DNA of 64,000 nt from Sipunculus nudus. Taxonomy: Eukaryota > Annelida > Sipuncula > Golfingiida > Sipunculidae. Below the pieces are notes generated by a model that searched no databases, was not told the origin of the DNA, and was given only the letters and a program-made list of their open reading frames with translations. Below, one piece after another: positions 1 to 10,971 of this stretch (its first letter is position 1; every line of letters begins with the position of its first letter). A program made the translations under genes and the position numbers. The stretch covers positions 35,753,176-35,817,175 of the forward strand of contig CM049311.1 in assembly GCA_026874595.1 (NCBI GenBank). Direction: 5' to 3'.

Positions 1-1520
1 TGAAGGTCTTATTATATATTATATTTTCATAAAATTTAAATCATATATAATTATATTCTCTTCCATAACTGAATGCTCAAAACAATATTAAGAGGCCATG
101 AAATTATTCGAATGTCATCTGATCCTAGTGATTTATTGTGATATTTATCGTGAGATTAACCATGCCAAGAATATTTAGAATTAAGCAAACAACCAGAAAA
201 GAAGCAAAGTTCGGAAAACTACATGCTACATTCATATCTTGCAATGATTTCAATAGGCAGTTGGCGTTAAATATCTTCACTTTTAGATTTATTCACGAGA
301 CATTTTCATTACTTTGTAGGTTACTAGCATCTGAATTATCTTCGAACAAGTACTGGTTAGAGTCAATTGGAAGGAATAATTGCATCGACATTTTTTTAAA
401 TAGACGAGTTACTACCAAATTATTGATATCCTGTTTTATGTTACAGCATATATATAATATCCTTTAGTGACACTGTAGAAATAGGTCACTTAAATCCAAC
501 ATGGTTTAATGTGATAGACCATGGTATGAACTCTGTGATGTATTTTCTGTGAGCTTCTAGATGTATTTTCCTGAATTAAATATAAATAAAAATCGTACAT
601 TAATTTAAAAAAAAAACCTTTGTTAAACATTTGCAGAGTAACTTGTAAATATAACCAAAGGATAAATGAAAATAAGCAGGTTATCTTGGCAAGAGGACCA
701 AATGGCCCGCCAGGGTTGACCGTGGGAAGGCTTGCTTTTAATAAGATGGAATCTGAAGCTTGCAGAACCTTGTGTGGAGCCTTATATTTAGATGTTACAT
801 TTAGGCATCCTGTTTTGATAGGTATAAATCGAACGGGAAGACATAAACCGAGAAATCAGCTGAAATCAATCTAGGACATGGTGTATTTTGGTGTAATGAA
901 GGTGGGTCGAAAGATTCCAGCAGGTATTGCAGGGAAGAAAGATTGAAGTCAAAATTGACCCAAAAAATCAGAAATGTAAAAAAAAAGGGTACGACCAAAA
1001 GCAATAATCACTTCATAAGACAAACATGATATACCTGCCATGTTAATAGGAACAGGGTATGAGTTACTGATATGAAATATTACGTCGTATGTGAGAAGCT
1101 GACATCAGGCAAATAGGCAGTCAAGACTGAGAGTATACATTATTTTCTAGGTTTACTCTTGGCATATATAGTAACTGAATATATTACATTCCAGACTGAA
1201 CAACTGTTGTATTGCCTTAAATATACCTATAACATTTATTAAATTCAGTCTATGCAGCATGATAGATGTATTAATTAATCAAGCTGGGCTCCATATTTTC
1301 AATTAATAACTGAATAAATAACAATATTTTGTATATTGCCATGGCTCGCCTCCCTCAGGTGACCATCAACCTTGATCAAGACTTTCCTTCGAGGAGGTTT
1401 GAAATAGTCTACTGAGAAAACTCCTGGTCCTGACGCTACATATACTGTACACAAGTCAGGAGGACCATCCCTGCTCAACTAGCTTACCATCCTCTCCCAG
1501 TCTTGATGTGTTTAGCAAAG
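1..1520. other. AT-rich stretch without a supported gene
   Basis: No exon with both splice sites and recognisable homology was found. A plus-strand open stretch at about 632-870 follows an acceptor-like TTTGCAG and reads GRLAF...CRTLCGAL, faintly like part of a scavenger-receptor domain, but spacing does not fit and no donor is convincing. The rest of the minus-strand protease domain (the Asp and Ser catalytic exons) was sought here and not found, so it would lie beyond the left edge or be absent. Confidence 0.4.
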
Positions 1521-1521
1521 A

Positions 1522-1710
1522 TCAACATATACAGGAATTACGAGATGTCTCATAATCTGGATGATGGTTAACCATCAGAGTCAAACCTATGTTCTCACCA
1601 CGACACTGTTCATCTCGATGTTTTCGACCACGATGACGGATGTATTCAGAGATTATAACACGGGCAAGAACAAGTCCAATAGTAAGCTGTTCAAACCTCT
1701 GGGTCCCCAC
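1522..1710 (-). CDS. Candidate degenerate S1 protease exon (between catalytic His and Asp)
   Basis: The minus-strand frame ends in GRKHRDEQ...GENIGLTLMVNHHPDYE, which resembles the stretch of trypsin-like domains after the catalytic histidine, where a G-x-H segment is followed by an H-P-x-Y motif. It follows the candidate histidine exon in the expected order. A possible phase-1 donor is just after the DYE motif. Its 5' boundary is uncertain: the only phase-compatible acceptor would leave an intron of roughly 50 bases, which is very short. The stretch could be a real exon with a mis-read start, or part of a decayed protease copy. Similarity is judged by eye only. Confidence 0.3.
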   Translation of the reverse strand: MGTQRFEQLTIGLVLARVIISEYIRHRGRKHRDEQCRGENIGLTLMVNHHPDYETSRNSCIC

Positions 1711-1758
1711 AAAAGGAACCTCTCACTAGAGACCTTCCTTCCGCTCACCTCCCTTTAC

Positions 1759-1853
1759 CTTTACTCCAGCAGTGAGCAAAAGATACAACTGGAGATGGAC
1801 TAGTAATCTTCAGCCTGCGACAACTTTGGCCCACAATGAGTCCACCCCAAAAA
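1759..1853 (-). CDS. Candidate S1 protease exon with catalytic-His motif
   Basis: Read on the minus strand, the exon follows a TATTGAG acceptor and translates as FWGGLIV...PVVSFAHCWSK. This matches the F-C-G-G-x-L-I ... W-V-x-A-A-H-C region of chymotrypsin-fold proteases, with the catalytic His in AHC. The cysteine before GG, normally disulfide-bonded to the Cys after His, reads as tryptophan, and there are about eight extra residues between GGLI and AHC with one additional Cys. It starts in phase 2, matching the phase-2 donor proposed for the preceding exon, and ends in phase 1 at GTAAAG. The odd residues suggest a divergent or non-catalytic protease homologue, or decay. Confidence 0.4.
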
Positions 1854-2086
1854 CTCAATACCACGAACCACATGCAATGTAAAACATCACCTATATGGAC
1901 ATGACCAACATCGACCCCGGGTTTGTCGCTCAAAAAATAAATAAATAAAATTAAATGAGTTACCGGTTCGGAAAAAAAAGTTGATTTTCAGGGTGTTTCT
2001 ACGTTTTTGATTACCTTGAATGAGTAAAGGGCACAACCTAGAGACAGGTATTTGGGGTAGGGGAATTCTGATCCATGGCCTAGTAC

Positions 2087-2231
2087 GGACTTGTGAGGCT
2101 TTTATCGGACTGTTTAAGGGTGAATGATCCTACCATCCACGGCCATTTCTTCTTGTCCGTCACAGTGTTTCCGTTGAAGATGATCGGGTACAGCTCGTCA
2201 TCACTAGCTCCACTTACTCCACACGAGGATG
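2087..2231 (-). CDS. Exon starting a trypsin-like (S1) serine protease domain
   Basis: The exon starts after a TACGTACAG acceptor in phase 1 and reads SSCGVSG...LYPIIFNGNTV...KKWPWMVGSF. This is the layout of S1 proteases: a linker Cys-Gly-Val, then the new N-terminus (normally R/K-IVGG or IVNG), then W-P-W-x-V. The basic activation residue is missing: LYP precedes IIFNG, so ordinary trypsin-type activation is not expected. A GTACTA donor in phase 2 gives the frame of the next candidate exon; an earlier GTAGGA donor (phase 0, exon end 2134) is the alternative. Phase 1 at its start fits the end of the module-3 exon at 9613, so I infer one mosaic gene. The linkage rests on phase, strand and order. 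Confidence 0.5.
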
Positions 2232-2389
2232 CTGTACGTAATATAAGTACAAAATAATAAAAAATCAAATATTGACATTATAAGTAATATCCTATCTATT
2301 ATTTTAACTACTATTAACAAAAAATGTCCACTCGTTCGATGTTTCTTTTGGGTCACAGTAACATAAGTAAAACTTTTTCTTAGCTTTTT

Positions 2390-3485
2390 CACACTATATG
2401 GTCCATCTGTTTATTATTTACTTAATATTTGGGATAGGAAGACAAGAAACCCTGCCGTTAAGTCCGACAGCCATGTGGTTCAGGGTTAGTAATCAGAGGA
2501 TTCCCTCCATTTAGCATTTCGACGGGAATTTATTAATCTTTCTATGTCTTTTGTCTTTCTAGTGACAACGATTCTTTGTACAAATAATCACAATAACATG
2601 CCGTCAGCAGGTACTGAAGTTGAGCACGTCTAATTCTGTTTCGAAAAGACGACAACCTTGGCACAGCAAACGAGGACGCGCTTTCTGATTGGTTAACGGC
2701 AGGTCCACACACATAATAAATTCTGTAATAACCCCAGTTGCTATCAAAAATGAAGATGTAGATATTGTAGAAAATTCTAAATACTAAGGATGTACTATTA
2801 ACAGAAATCTGAATTGGAAAGTACATGTGTTGAATCAATGCAAGAAAGCAAACAAAAGATTATATTACCTATATTATCTAAGAAAGCTAAATATTGACAA
2901 AGCCATTATTACAATGTTTATGGCCAACGGTCCTATTGGTCAATAATCAAGAGAAAATAGATGGGAACTCACCGAAAATATAACCACAGATAAATGGTGT
3001 TCCTCTACCGTCATAGGTATATTAACAAGTACATTCCCACCGTACTGAAGATACAAAACATCGATGCTAAACACTGATTTTTTAGGTGTAAATAAAGAGG
3101 TAAACAACCTTACGTGTTGTAGAATCCGTTAGAATTTAAATCGCCTGGTGTACAGAAACTTGAGAAGGGGTATTTTGATTGTTTGGTGCGGGATTGATTT
3201 ACGCTTGATTGCTGTGAAGTCCATTCCAACAGACTCACTGGCTGTCCTTGAAGCATACCCAATGTTGACTACTTTTAAGAAGGCGGAGATATAGCGTAAA
3301 CATAAGTTCCAAACATTTCTTAGGATTTCACTTGCATATGTTTATTAATGGAGTCTTCAGATGGTGACACCGCCGACGTAACAACGGTTCAGCGCACGTA
3401 CTTCAAATTGAGCCCGAAACCGATGTGACATGGCTGCCTATCCCAAATATTAAGTAAATAATAAAGAGATGAACCATACAGTGTG
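2390..3485. mobile_element. 1.1 kb element with 49-bp terminal inverted repeats
   Basis: The ends 2390-2438 and 3437-3485 are inverted copies matching at about 46 of 49 positions by hand comparison, both beginning CACACT or CACACTG-like outward and ending GGGATAGG inward. The inside holds a decayed LINE fragment, so the element is either a non-autonomous DNA transposon that took up a LINE or an inverted duplication. No clear target-site duplication was seen. It lies in the intron upstream of the protease exon. Confidence 0.6.
2788..2946 (+). pseudogene. LINE reverse transcriptase C-terminal relic
   Basis: A 52-residue open stretch reads GCTINRNLNWKVHV...CKKANKRLYYLYYLRKL. This matches the thumb-region pattern of non-LTR reverse transcriptases (YLG-x-x-x-D-x-x-L-x-W-x-x-H-V ... 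K-x-x-x-R-L-x-x-L-x-x-L). A stop codon (2785-2787) replaces the residue before GCT, where Y-L-G is usual, and the frame closes at 2944. It is a short non-functional fragment, not a gene of the host. Confidence 0.6.
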
Positions 3486-3548
3486 TAAAACGCAGGAAAA
3501 TGTCAGATAAGTAGTTTTAAAGAAATAACCCAAAAAAGGGTTTCACCA

Positions 3549-3549
<1 letters not shown>

Positions 3550-3608
<59 letters not shown>
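3550..3608. repeat. (TA)n microsatellite
   Basis: About 29 uninterrupted TA units. Confidence 0.95.
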
Positions 3609-3609
<1 letters not shown>

Positions 3610-3611
<2 letters not shown>

Positions 3612-3975
3612 GAGTCGTTGCGCGTGTTACCAATCGCTATTCAAAGTTGGCCTGTTCAAACAAAATAACAAAATTCTCGTTCAGCCAGCCAGTGTTGCTC
3701 CTTGTGAAAAGTGTTCTCTCCCGGCCCATGAGAGCGAATCGTCAGGTCCTCAAAGAGCCTTGGAATCACGTTTAAGTTTTGTATGCATCTATTAGCAAAC
3801 ATAAATACCAAAGACTTGTTAAGGCTGAAAAGAATTAAAGTCGCTAAAATTCTAAATATGAAGCCAACCAAAGCATGCCGAACAGGTATGTATCTAGCTA
3901 CAGGTCTGTGGGGCAAACAATTCTATTTGTTCTTTCTCGTTTGCGTTACAGCTCCTAAGGTGGTCAGTTTACCCT
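3610..3975. other. No supported gene
   Basis: Open frames on both strands here overlap one another and show no recognised domain. A plus-strand stretch rich in Lys and Arg (about 3783-3920) is unassigned. Confidence 0.3.
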
Positions 3976-4624
3976 CTAAAGCTTGGTCTGATCTAACCAA
4001 AGTTGTTGTAAGGCCTCAACACTCATCTTCATTAATCTTGAAAAATATCCCCAAACCGTTAAATATGTCAAAGTCGCATATATGTTTTTTTTTACAAAGC
4101 GCGAAAAATAAGCCCCAATAATGAAAGGTTATCTCCAAACCTTTAAACACAAAACGTGAAAAAATATTATAGGAAAACTAAATCACGGTTTGATCATCGG
4201 TAATGTTTTGTGAAATTACGGTTTGTGTCCACTTGCGAGGAAAATAAAAGGTTTCACGGTTTGTGCTGCTATCATGTTTCTTGAAATCACGATTCAAGCT
4301 AGCCTCAAAATCGTGATTTCAAGAGCCATCGTGTATGCAAAACGTGAAAAAAGCTGAAACCAGCGAAAAAATCCATGCTTACTTCCAAACATACCGGTCA
4401 CCTTCCTCTAAATGTCTGCTGTACACGCAGACAGTTGTCTTACCTAAATTTGAGAATTATTATCGGTCCAAGATCAATTTATGACATGTTCGATAAAATC
4501 GATAGAAATTTTTAAGGCTTCAAGTCGGGCAAGAATATCTTGCACAGAAAATTGCCGTCAAACCCTGCATGCATGTTAATAATAACTGATCTGAATAGAC
4601 AGGTCCCTATTAAAAAAGTACAGA

Positions 4625-5668
4625 TTGTTCAAAGATCATTTCTCTTCCGGTTCTTCTCTTACTTCTTTTTCAACTTTTCTTCTTTTATGTCCTTTTCTTT
4701 TTCCCATTTCGTCTAACTCTTTTTCTCTTCCTCTTGCTTTTGCTCGTGTTTCCTACTTCATCTTGCTCCCTTTCTTCTTTTTTCTTATTCTTTCTAGACA
4801 TTTCCTCACTCTACTTCTTCTGTTCTTCTGCTTCTTGCTCTTCTTTACAATACCCTTATTCTTCTCCTCCTTCTTTTGGCACTCATCTTACTCTTTGTCT
4901 TGTTCTACTTTTGCTTTTTCTTCCTCTCACTGTTCTCCTTCTTTATTCTTGATATCATTCTTTTCCCTCCTTTTCCCAATTTTCTCAAGCGTCTTCTTGC
5001 TTTTTTTCTTTTAACTCTACATCTTATTCTTCTCTCTCTTGTTCTTATTCTTATTTCTCCCCAGGTTTCTTCGTTTTCTTAATTTCTCACTCTTCTTCTC
5101 AAACCTCTTTCCCTTCCTACTCTGCTGCGTTTTCATCTTCTGCTTCTGCTTATTATTATTATTCAGCTTTTTATTTCTTTTTATTTGTTTCCACTTGCTC
5201 TTCTACTCCTCCTAACTCCTGTTCTCCTTGCCATTCTTCTTCTTTTTCGTCTTCTTACAGTTCTTCTTACATTTCCTGTCCTGTCTACTGTTACCCACAC
5301 TCTTTTTATAAATCTTTATATATCTTTTCTCCACTTTTTATTTCAATTCTCTTCTTATTTTCAGTTCTGTTACGCTTATTTTTCTTCTTGCTCCTTCCAC
5401 ATCTTCCTACTTCTTTCATTCTGTCTCCTTCATCTTCTCACTCTGCTTTATCAACATCTTCTTCTTATCTTTATTATTTCTTCTATTATTCTTCCCCCTC
5501 TTTTTCCCTCCTGTTCTGTCTTGTCCTATTTCGCTCTTCTTGTCAGTCTTCATTCTTTTCTTCTCCTTTTTCCTTTACTCTTCTTCCTCTTCTCTTTACT
5601 TTTATTCTTGCTCTTTTGCCGGATTTTCTCTTCTTTTTCTTTATTTTCCTTACCCTTCCTTTACTAAT
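4625..5668. repeat. Kilobase-long polypyrimidine tract (left foldback arm)
   Basis: Almost pure C and T on the plus strand for about 1 kb, mostly TTCTTC, CTTCTT and TTTC permutations with scattered A and G. The Ser/Phe/Leu-rich open frames that cross it are low-complexity artefacts. Confidence 0.9.
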
Positions 5669-7754
5669 ATATATTTAATATATATATATGTATATATAGA
5701 GAGAGAGGAAGAGAGAGAGATTACCTGTTTGGATAATAATAAACGTAAATTAAAACGAAAAAGTAAACCAGATAAGGCAAGTAACCACCTGGCCCAAATT
5801 AGCATAATGACTGGACTGAAATTTCAGATTATAAAAGCACAATCTTGCACACATATATAATTCATATTAAATTATGTGTATTCATACAGTGATAAATCAA
5901 CAAACTGAACGAGCACTGAAAAGCACTGATAGAATGCAAATAATCTATGAATTGCATTGAACAATGGTAACATGGTTTAGTAGGGCACTGAATTACCAGG
6001 TCGAGACAAATGTCATAATGGCTCCAAAACTTCCAAAATATTCATTTTCACAATTGTCTGAAAAACTGGTTCAGCCAATTTAGTTTATAGTTTGCTTGAT
6101 GACAGTAATATATCAGAGAATTAGGCACATACCTTAATAGTAATTAATGCCAGTGAAACAGGCCTGGATACATTTTCACCTATGGTTAATTTCAAATGGT
6201 TGAAAAAAAACTTACCAAATTGTCAGAAAAAAAACAAAACAACATTTACCAAGTGACTTGTTTTCACCAACATTTATCATATGTGCAAAATAAAGTGCAA
6301 ATCAGTAAAGCCTTTGCCGAGAGAAGCCCTGAGTAGGTCCTCCGTTAACTGAAAAAAGAGACCAAGGGAGCAAAAAAAAACCGCTCATAAAATGATGTAA
6401 AAAGACAGATGGCACCACCAAATTCTGATTCAAGGTGTACTTGGCCCAACATACAAATGTATACACAGTTTAGTAATGATCTCTCTGGCCAGTGCTTAGA
6501 AAAGCTGTCAACAGACTGACGACGGACGGCGATGAACGACGGACTAAGGATGCGCCAGTACAACAACTCACAAGTAATCAAGGAATTAGAAGAACAGTTA
6601 ATAAAAAAAAGGATAACAAGCAAGGGCACAAAAAGAAGTGATCTATTGGTAATGACGGTCAGCTACCTTGTTTCTGAGGGAGCTAAATGTTCACATAGTT
6701 ATTGCATTTGGGAATGGCTGTGCAGCAGGATATCAAGTATGATTTACCTACTGGCCCAACTAAAATCTTGATACAGTTGTCATCAAATGCAACATGAATC
6801 GCTATAGTATTACAGTTTCTGTGATTTGTTTATTAAACCTTAGATACTTACATAATTTACATAACCCAAGCGAGGTTGTTTTTCCACATGAGAATATATG
6901 GGTGTCTACCCCCCCCCCTACCAATTGCAGGGTGTAAATCTCTTCATTAGTTAAATAGCTATTGTCAAAGATACGCTTATGATTGATATAGGCTGAAAGA
7001 GTTATAGGCTAATAAAGACAGGAGAGCCTATTCCTGAGCGTACAACTTAATTTCTGGCTTAACCAGACAGACGGCTGTAAAGACCCATCCCTATATCTCG
7101 GATGTTGAAATTAGGCATTCTAGAAAATAATAACAAGAATAAGTAAAGTATTCACCACCATTCTTATTCAACTCATAAATATATCCATGATCAATAAGCA
7201 TTCCTAGTTTTTTTTAAATATATGAAGCCGCAGCTAATAAGATCACACTAATGCTTGATTTGTCCGTTTAATAAATACAAGAAAAATGCATAAAAACGGA
7301 ACATTTGCAGGTGGCGATACCATATTGATTAACTTTATGGCGAACACGCAGACAAGTGAAAAATCAATACAAGTAGAAATGTGTAGAAATGAGAAAATGT
7401 ATATGGTACTAACGAGTCTTGTTTATTTGGTAGAACTTTTCATGTTTAATATGCGTACCACGGTTTTAGGAGAAAACATGGATCTGAGAAAGTTACACAA
7501 TTGGTATAATTTCGCAATTTAATAAAAGGATAAAAATGCCTATAAATATTAAATAAAATTTTAATGGTACCACACCGCTCGTTCAACTCATAAAACTATC
7601 CATCATTAATAAGTGTGTCAAGTTTCAGGACAATGCTTGGCAGTTTACAGTTTGAAGTTTCTAGCTCCGCTCTATTACTGGTCGCCTCGACGGACGGACT
7701 GTGGACAAAGGCAGATCGCTATAGTCAAAATAACTTTCTGTGAGCTTAGGTTAT
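5669..7754. other. Foldback spacer, no supported gene
   Basis: AT-rich, with a TA/GA-rich stretch at its start. Two pieces carry GACGGACGG strings (near 6520 and 7695), common in dispersed invertebrate repeats. No protein domain was recognised. Confidence 0.4.
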
Positions 7755-8625
7755 AAGAAGAAGAAGAAGAAAGAGCAGAATACCAAAAAAATCAGAATGT
7801 GATGCATAGGGGATTAAGAAGGAGAAAAGTCAAAAACAGAAGAGCAAAACGAAAAAGAAGCAAAGGAAGAATTGCAACGAGTAAGAATACGGACAAGAAG
7901 AAAGGCAAGCAAAGAACAAAAAGAAGAAACAGAAGGAAAAAAAAGGAGAGAGAAGAGACGGATGAGACGAGGCAGAGGAGGAAGAAAAAAAGTGAAAAGA
8001 AAAGTAGGTAGAATAAAAAGGGGAAGAAGAAGAAGGAGGATAAGAAATATAGGAAAGCACTGTAAAAGAGTTATACAGAAAAGAAGAAGATACACTAGAA
8101 GAAAAGAGAGTAAGTACTGAATAAAGTAAGATGGGCAAGACGAAGTAGAATTAGAAGAAGAAGAAGATGGAAGACAGAAGAAGGGGAAGAAAATTCAGGA
8201 CATTAGAAGAAAAGCAAGACAGAAAAGATGAACAGAAAGAGAAGCAAATTAGAAGTAAAGGAAGTAGAGCAAGAAGGAGAGCGAATAGAAGAAGATAGAA
8301 AAAGAAGGAGAAAAAGAACAAGACGAAGATAAGCAAGACAAGAAGAAAAAGAAGAATGAGAAAAGAGAGATGAGAGAGAAAGAAGCATGTGGATTATAAA
8401 AAGAAATGTAAGGAGAAGAGCTTAGGGCGATGAAGTACAATAGAAGAAGATAAAAAGTGTGAGGATGAGAGCAAGGGGAAGCGGACAATGTACATAAAAA
8501 ACAAGGCGAAAGGCAGAATAAAGAGAAAAAAAGGAGAGAAGAAGATGAGAAGAAGAAAAAAAAAGTGAGAGCACAAGGAAAAAGCAGAGTAAGAATGGGG
8601 AAGAGAAGAATAGTCTTTGAACAAT
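7755..8625. repeat. Polypurine tract (right foldback arm)
   Basis: GAAGAAGAA-type sequence of about 0.87 kb, the complement in kind of the left tract. The Lys/Arg/Glu-rich frames across it are not genes. Confidence 0.9.
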
Positions 8626-9361
8626 CTTTCCTTTTGTGAAAAGGGACCAGTCTATTCAGATAAGATTATTATTATTCACATGCATGCAGGGTTTGACAGC
8701 AATTTTAAGTGTTTTGGTGCGAGTTTCCAAGTTCTATTGATCTTAATATGTCATAAACTGATATTAGACCGATAATAATTTTCAAATGTATGTAAGTGAA
8801 CTATTTGCGTATACAGCAGACAATTTGATTTTAGTTTTTTCATATTTGGCATACACGATGGCTCCAGTTTCACGATTTGGAAGCTTGCTTGAATCGTGAT
8901 TTCACAAAACATGACAGCAGCACTTTCCGTGTTGTTATTTTCCTCGTAAAAGGAACAGGGGTCCTAAAAAAGACCGTAATAACACAAAACTGGTGACCAA
9001 AACGAATTCTTTTTCATAAAATATTTTTTCACGTTTTGTGTTTAATTGTTTGTAGATAGTCTTCCACGTTTTGAGACTTATTTTATCACGTTTTGTAAAA
9101 AAAAATATGCGACTATGACATATGTAGCGGTTTGGGGATATTTTCCCCGATTAGTGCAGATTCACGTTTTTAGGCCCAACAGTGGTTCAGACCACGATAT
9201 ACGGCGTTCAACGAGAGACCGCAACAACCCCTACATATTAAGCATAATGAGGCTGTGTTGACTCAGTTGAGATATAAATTGCAACTTAAATGTTCAGTAT
9301 GTATGAAATTATTGGCACTTACTCACAAGAAAACTAGACAATGGCTATCTTCAACGGCTCT

Positions 9362-9540
9362 GAAGGCATGCTGGGAAGGCCTGTCCCCTGGTCGATTTAT
9401 GAGGGAACCACCATATTTGGGTGTTTTTCGGTATTTTGCATAGATCCCCCTGTAAATGCGCATGTGATTCCCTTTTGGGGTTGTGATCCAATTAGAGGGG
9501 AAACTCTCACCAGCGGGTCCTCGGACTCTATTCCTGAATG
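9362..9540 (-). repeat. Dispersed repeat, copy 1
   Basis: Its reverse complement matches 29721-29923: both run TTCAGGAAT ... AGAGTTTCCC/GGAGTTTCCC ... GGGGATCTATGCAAA ... CTTCCCAG(C/A)ATGCCTT. The second copy has extra sequence near the 3' end. Confidence 0.6.
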
Positions 9541-9612
9541 GAGTCTGAATGTTCGGGTTAATATGCATCTAGCAGATTATATGGAAGAAATATCTGATTA
9601 CGAACTACTCAC

Positions 9613-9754
9613 GCTGACTGAGTGGTCCGTAACACAGGTTGAGGTACAACTCTCCTGTTTTATGCTTCTTTTCCTGGTACGCTCGTGTTTTGTAGTTCCA
9701 CATGTCCTTTCGTACCTCCGCTACAGTTCTTTCATTCCAATCGTCCACGTTGGC
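9613..9754 (-). CDS. Module 3, second exon, of secreted mosaic gene
   Basis: A long pyrimidine tract and TTTTCAG acceptor precede a 142-base exon reading ANVDDWNERTVAEVRKDM...YLNLCYGPLSQ. From W-N to C-Y-G it aligns without gaps (38 residues) with module 2 (WNKNTVERVREDM...YQTLCFG). It starts in phase 0, matching the first-half exon at 10859-10971, and ends in phase 1 at a GTGAGT donor, like modules 1 and 2. If the donor is not used, a TAG codon (9605-9607) ends the protein after three modules. I prefer splicing because modules 1 and 2 end at the same kind of donor in the same phase. Confidence 0.75.
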
Positions 9755-10858
9755 CTGAAAAAAAAATCCGTTTCCAGTATACTCCCAAGTTTATACTGTT
9801 TCCATCGAAGGTTAGACTGGCACAATAGCTAAATCTGAATTTTTAGCAGTATAAAAAGTAAGTGCTGCCACCTGCCGGAAAATTATAGAGCTAATTCATG
9901 GCCACCACTGTTACGGTACGTGGTTTCCGACTCGGTTATGTCTATCGAGGCACTGAGTCCCGTTCTATTTTCCATATTTATGTGTCAACATATATACTAA
10001 CAGACCTGACATGTCTACCAGCTGATAATTTGCTTGATTGGGTATTAACTTGAAACATCTCCTAATTCCATTATTGAACTGTTCCCCTGAACATACCCTG
10101 AGAGTCAGTATCCGGTTTTCTGCAAAGATCACGTGTAAGGCCAAAAAATGTATGTTTCTCAGGCACTTTTTCAGAAATTTTTACCTTTTTTTGTATGGTT
10201 TGATAAAAACGTTGAATCAGGGAAAAGCATTATATTAACAGAATAGTTTTGCTCAATAGGTAAAAGCACTATATCACAAAAGAAATCTTATCAAAATTGT
10301 ATCATTTTATCTTCTTGAAAGATGAAAATAAAAATAAAAATTTGTGATCCGGGGGGTAAAATTGAAGCGGGCAGTGCATGAGAACCAATATTTTTTTTGC
10401 GTAAGCCTACGAAACTGCTAACCAAAACCTTCAAGCATGTGATGTAATGTTGAAGTCTAGGGCTACAAAACAGGGTTGTTGTCACGCACCACGCACGATA
10501 ATTTTGACCCCCAAATGAAATATTGTCATTTGATATCCATTAGAAATGAACCGATTTTAAGGTCCAGAAGCTCGCACATGCTTTCAAAATAGAATAATTA
10601 TAAAATTTCGATAAAATGTCATTTTTAAGTGTTTTTATCTATTTAGCAAAACTCTTCCGTTATTATCATGTTGTCGTCTGGTCTTATGAAATTCATATGT
10701 ATAAAAACATTTCGCCCTCACGAAAAGAGTATCTGTGAAACCAACATTTTCTGACCAAACTACAAATATTTTACATGCGAAGACCCTAAAAATTTTATGG
10801 TCATTCTCTGGTCAAATTTGAAACATTTTGAGAAATGTTCTTTTTAGATCAATTATAC
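9755..10858. other. Intron of mosaic gene, no repeats recognised
   Basis: AT-rich; contains a small G-rich patch at about 10351. Nothing else was supported. Confidence 0.5.
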
Positions 10859-10971
10859 CTGACTGAGAGCTGGGCTTCCTGTACCGGTCTCCAGGCAACC
10901 AGCTTCTTTCCACAGATGGAGTAGGCATTCACTACTATGCGGGCCTGGCCTGCTTTCTTCTCCACACTCAA
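10859..10971 (-). CDS. Module 3, first exon, of secreted mosaic gene
   Basis: After the acceptor TTAACCAG the phase-1 frame reads LECGEESRPGPHSSECLLHLWKEAGCLETGTGSPALSQ in pieces: CGEESRPG, PHSSEC, LWKEAGC, GTGSP. This fits the invariant core PHSxEC-x4-W-x3-GC-x3-G-x2-SP shared with modules 1 and 2. The exon is 113 bases, starts in phase 1 as required by the 11658 donor, and ends in phase 0 at CAG|GTATAA. The longest open frame here is in a different phase and is a shadow. Cys positions and spacing suggest a disulfide-stabilised extracellular module; function unknown. Confidence 0.8.

Larger units (their letters stand above)
3980..9190. mobile_element. Foldback element with long inverted arms
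   Basis: The left arm (about 3980-5668) and right arm (about 7755-9190) are inverted copies. Matching landmarks include AATATCCCCAAACCG at 4048 versus its reverse complement near 9125, CACAAAACGTGAAAAAATAT at 4146 versus the reverse near 9030, the CATCGTGTATGC segment, and CAAACCCTGCATGCATGT at 4560 versus the reverse near 8680. The arms then turn into a pyrimidine tract on the left and the complementary purine tract on the right. A 2.1 kb spacer separates them. The arms differ by indels, so the insertion is not recent. The outer ends are approximate. The layout fits Foldback-type transposons, but no transposase frame is visible. Confidence 0.65.

Noticed and set aside
632-870. Possible scavenger-receptor-like exon on the plus strand
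   Set aside because: Cys and Trp spacing does not match the family and no donor fits.
1320-1460. Minus-strand open stretch considered as the next protease exon
   Set aside because: No catalytic Asp motif (DIAL type) and no convincing acceptor and donor pair.
4625-5667. Several Ser/Phe/Leu-rich open frames
   Set aside because: They come from the pyrimidine tract; three overlapping frames are open at once, as low-complexity DNA produces.
7799-8624. Lys/Arg-rich and Ser/Phe-rich open frames
   Set aside because: Purine tract of the foldback arm, open on both strands.
9341-9832. 163-codon plus-strand open frame
   Set aside because: It is antisense to the module-3 exon and runs through a dispersed repeat; no domain.
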